A stretch of 7,042 nt of DNA from an uncultured Microbacterium sp. (GTDB taxonomy: Bacteria; Actinomycetota; Actinomycetes; Actinomycetales; Microbacteriaceae): NCBI GenBank assembly GCA_947647645.1, contig CANSLE010000124.1:1-7042 (forward strand), read 5' to 3'. Position 1 is the stretch's first letter. Each line of letters starts with the position of its first letter. This document shows, piece after piece, positions 4,726 to 7,042 of the stretch. The notes beneath the pieces were generated by a model, which saw nothing but the letters and a program-made list of their open reading frames with translations, searched no databases and had not been told where the DNA came from. The position numbers and the translations under genes are program-made.

Positions 4726-7042
4726 GTGAACGTCTCGCAGCGCGCCCGACGCCGCACCTGGTTCGCCTCCGGCCTCACCGGAGCACTGGCGGCAGTCGCC
4801 GTCTTCGCGCTCGTCGCGGGCCCCGGACTCGTGTCCGCCGACACGGCCCGCGCGGCGGACACGAGTTCGCCGCGCAGCGCCGTCACCGTGACGGCCAAGG
4901 ATCAGGATCTCGAACTGGCCTCTGCGCCCTTCCCGGACCTGGCGGTCACGGTCTCGCAGACGCAGAATCTCCGTCAGCAGGGCATCACCGTGAGCTGGAC
5001 GGGGGCGACCGGACACCGTTCCTTGCCGTTCACGTCGTCCAACGGCGGCAGCTGGTTCCTCCAGATCTTCCAGTGCTGGGGGGACGACCCGACCACGAGC
5101 ACTCGTCCCGACCGCACCACCTGCCAGTACGGGGGCACGGCGAAGTACGGCGCGACCCGCGATGCGTCCCGCCGTGACGAGTACGACGCCATCCCCGACG
5201 AGGACAAGGCCTACTCCGTCGCCCGCACGAGCGCGTTCGAGGGGGCGTACACCTCGATCCCCTTCGTCTCGAGGAAGGGTGTCGTCGTCAGCTCCGTGAC
5301 GACGCGGGCTGACGGCACCAGGGTCCGTGACTCCACCGTCGACGTCAACAACAACTCCCAGTTCAACGTCAACACCACCAACGAGATCACCTGGGCGGGA
5401 TCAGGCGCCGACGGAACGGGCTCGCTCGCTTTCGAGGTACAGACCACGATGCAGTCGCCCGCACTCGGATGCGGCGATCCTGTCGACGACGCGGGAACCG
5501 TCCGGGGTGCGGGATGCTGGCTCGTCGTCCTGCCGAGGCCCGACGCCGACAACGGCTCGCCGATCATCAATCAGTCCGGACTCTTCTGGGACAGCTGGAA
5601 GCACGCCTTGTCCGTCCGAATCGGCTTCGAACCGGTCGGTTCGCGATGCGCGGTGGGCGCCCCCGAGCGTCAGATCTCCGGCAGCGAGGTCGTCTCCCTG
5701 GCGGTGCAGTCCTGGCAGCCGGCGCTGTGCCGACAGTCGGGTGGGTCGGTGTACTCCCATCTGACGATCGCCGAGTCGGACGCCCTGGTCGCCGCGTCGA
5801 CGGCGAAGGACGCGCCCCTGGCTCTCACCACCTACCCCACGTCCGATGCGAACGCCGCGCTCACCTACGCGCCCATCGCCCTGTCCGGCATCTCGATCAC
5901 GTTCGCGATCGACCGGAACCCGGACCCTTTCGGCTCCGTGCCACCGGGGTATGCGAGCGCCGTGAACCTCCCGTTCACCGAGCTCAAACTCACGCCGCGC
6001 CTGCTCGCGAAGCTCCTCACCAACTCCTACTGGGGGTCTCTGCCGCCGGAGTCGGACCACTCCTATCTCGGCGGCAAGAACCCTGAGAACATCACGAAGG
6101 ACAAGGAGTTCCTGGCGATCAACGATCCCGAGTGGGGGTACCAATCGCTCGTCTCGCCGGCGCTGTCCGACGTCCTCGTCCCACAGGGGCGATCCGATGC
6201 CGCCCGCGCCCTGTGGTCCTACATCACATCTGACCCGGATGCCGCGGCATTCTTGGCGGGGGAGCCCGACCCCAACGGCATGACCGTCAATCCGTGGTAC
6301 GCCACCGACGCCGCTCGCAACAAGAGCGGGGCAGCGCTGGAGCTGCCGCGGGACAACTTTCCGAAGGCGGACCCCGTCGAGGTCGCTCCGGCGCAACAGA
6401 ACCCGATCAACGTGGTGACGTGGCGGCCCTACGTCAACGATCTCGATAGCGGTGCGTACCTCACCCTCCGGGGAGACGGCCAGGTGCTGGGGTCGTGGGA
6501 CCCCAACGGCGCGCCCGCCAAATACACGAAGAGCGGACGATCGCTTCCGGGGTTCCAGCGGGTGCTCGGCGTGAGCGATGCCGCGGCCTCGGCGCGCTAC
6601 GAGGTTCGTGTCGCCTCGCTCCGCAACGCCGCCGGTGCGTTCGTGACGCCGACGACGACGTCCTTGCTGGCCGCCGCCGCGATCATGACACCGAGGGACG
6701 GTGCTCCCTCGGTACGGACCCTCGATCCGGCCTCGGAGGCCGCGCGGGCGTCGATGTCGGCGTACCCGCTCGCGGTGCCGGTCTACGCGGCAGCGAACCC
6801 GGCACTTCTGAGCACCGGGCTCCGAAAGGACTACGCGGCCTTCATCCGCTACGCCGCCGGCGCCGGGCAGACCGCGGGTGTCGGGATCGGCGAGCTCCCG
6901 CCCGGCTATGCACCGCTCCCGTCCGCGTGGGTGGCCGCCTCCCACGCCGCCGCCGACGCCATCGAGAACGGGCCCGCTCCCGCCCCCACGTCGCCGACGA
7001 CCTCCCCCGCGCCGGCGAGTCCGCCCGCCGTGCCCGCGCGCC
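4726..7042 (+). CDS. large secreted protein with PstS-like segment (3' end outside window)
   Basis: The frame is open from GTG 4726 to the window end, 772 residues without a stop. Residues 1-43 form a Sec signal peptide: basic RARRR, hydrophobic 13-36, and ARA cleavage site at 41-43. Residues 45-345 are a beta-rich-looking region with six cysteines (C117, C133, C249, C264, C308, C335) whose spacing suggests three disulfides; no cysteine follows. From about 363 to 740 PstS-like signatures appear: YAPIALSGISITFAID at 381-396, KLTPRLLAKLLTNSYW at 421-436 (compare the PstS IAKIFSGSITNW element), EFLAINDPEW at 461-470, YPLAVPVY at 680-687, and GQTAGVGIGELPPGYAPLP at 714-732. A Pro/Thr/Ala linker runs from 750. 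The phosphate loop RSDGSGT is not found, so the ligand is unknown. I infer a phosphate-starvation-induced surface or wall-associated binding protein working with the upstream transporter. It probably ends in a membrane or wall anchor beyond the window. Similar PstS-like proteins exist in actinobacteria, mostly annotated as hypothetical or substrate-binding. Confidence 0.8.
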   Translation, partial: MNVSQRARRRTWFASGLTGALAAVAVFALVAGPGLVSADTARAADTSSPRSAVTVTAKDQDLELASAPFPDLAVTVSQTQNLRQQGITVSWTGATGHRSLPFTSSNGGSWFLQIFQCWGDDPTTSTRPDRTTCQYGGTAKYGATRDASRRDEYDAIPDEDKAYSVARTSAFEGAYTSIPFVSRKGVVVSSVTTRADGTRVRDSTVDVNNNSQFNVNTTNEITWAGSGADGTGSLAFEVQTTMQSPALGCGDPVDDAGTVRGAGCWLVVLPRPDADNGSPIINQSGLFWDSWKHALSVRIGFEPVGSRCAVGAPERQISGSEVVSLAVQSWQPALCRQSGGSVYSHLTIAESDALVAASTAKDAPLALTTYPTSDANAALTYAPIALSGISITFAIDRNPDPFGSVPPGYASAVNLPFTELKLTPRLLAKLLTNSYWGSLPPESDHSYLGGKNPENITKDKEFLAINDPEWGYQSLVSPALSDVLVPQGRSDAARALWSYITSDPDAAAFLAGEPDPNGMTVNPWYATDAARNKSGAALELPRDNFPKADPVEVAPAQQNPINVVTWRPYVNDLDSGAYLTLRGDGQVLGSWDPNGAPAKYTKSGRSLPGFQRVLGVSDAAASARYEVRVASLRNAAGAFVTPTTTSLLAAAAIMTPRDGAPSVRTLDPASEAARASMSAYPLAVPVYAAANPALLSTGLRKDYAAFIRYAAGAGQTAGVGIGELPPGYAPLPSAWVAASHAAADAIENGPAPAPTSPTTSPAPASPPAVPAR

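Noticed and set aside
4753..4764. Possible twin-arginine signal (RRRTWF) in the large protein
   Set aside because: The consensus needs hydrophobic residues at the second and third positions after the arginine pair, preceded by S/T. The match is poor, so a Sec signal is more likely.
5401..6945. 514-codon open frame on the minus strand
   Set aside because: It is a shadow of the large PstS-like gene: Arg/Gly-rich, no recognisable domain, and no ribosome binding site logic. The + strand frame has a signal peptide and family motifs.

Overview
The window is GC-rich, tightly packed actinobacterial DNA. Codon use is strongly biased to G/C in third positions, there is GTG start usage, and genes overlap by 1-4 bases. 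The overall look suggests Microbacteriaceae, perhaps Microbacterium, but the genus is an inference from style and not from a marker gene. All recognised genes are on the + strand.

Layout: (1) bases 2-460 are the 3' end of a gene for an extracytoplasmic protein with two PASTA repeats and a Pro/Ser/Thr-rich tail. (2) Bases 461-648 are a leader with no TA dinucleotide and a weak, irregular PhoP-like motif cluster. (3) Bases 649-4525 are a translationally coupled operon: pstC (phosphate ABC permease), pstA (permease with two extra N-terminal membrane segments and a long C-terminal tail) and a PstS-type binding protein that carries a C-terminal membrane anchor instead of a lipobox. (4) Bases 4529-4579 are a very strong intrinsic terminator with a 21-bp stem. 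(5) Bases 4638-4681 hold four tandem 11-bp units matching the actinobacterial PHO-box core GTTCAY at 5 of 6 positions each. (6) From 4726 to the window end is a large secreted protein (772 residues visible, no stop reached). It has a cysteine-containing N-terminal region, then a PstS-like segment, then a Pro/Thr linker.

Together this looks like a non-canonical high-affinity phosphate (or phosphate-like anion) uptake locus. The gene order is C-A-S plus a giant surface binding-like protein, not the usual S-C-A-B, and no ATPase (pstB) or phoU lies in the window. PstC and PstA would form the membrane channel and the anchored PstS would deliver substrate to it. The large protein is probably made under phosphate limitation from its own PhoP-controlled promoter, and may present or relay substrate further out in the envelope. 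That last role is inference. The large protein and its PHO box are the most interesting parts.
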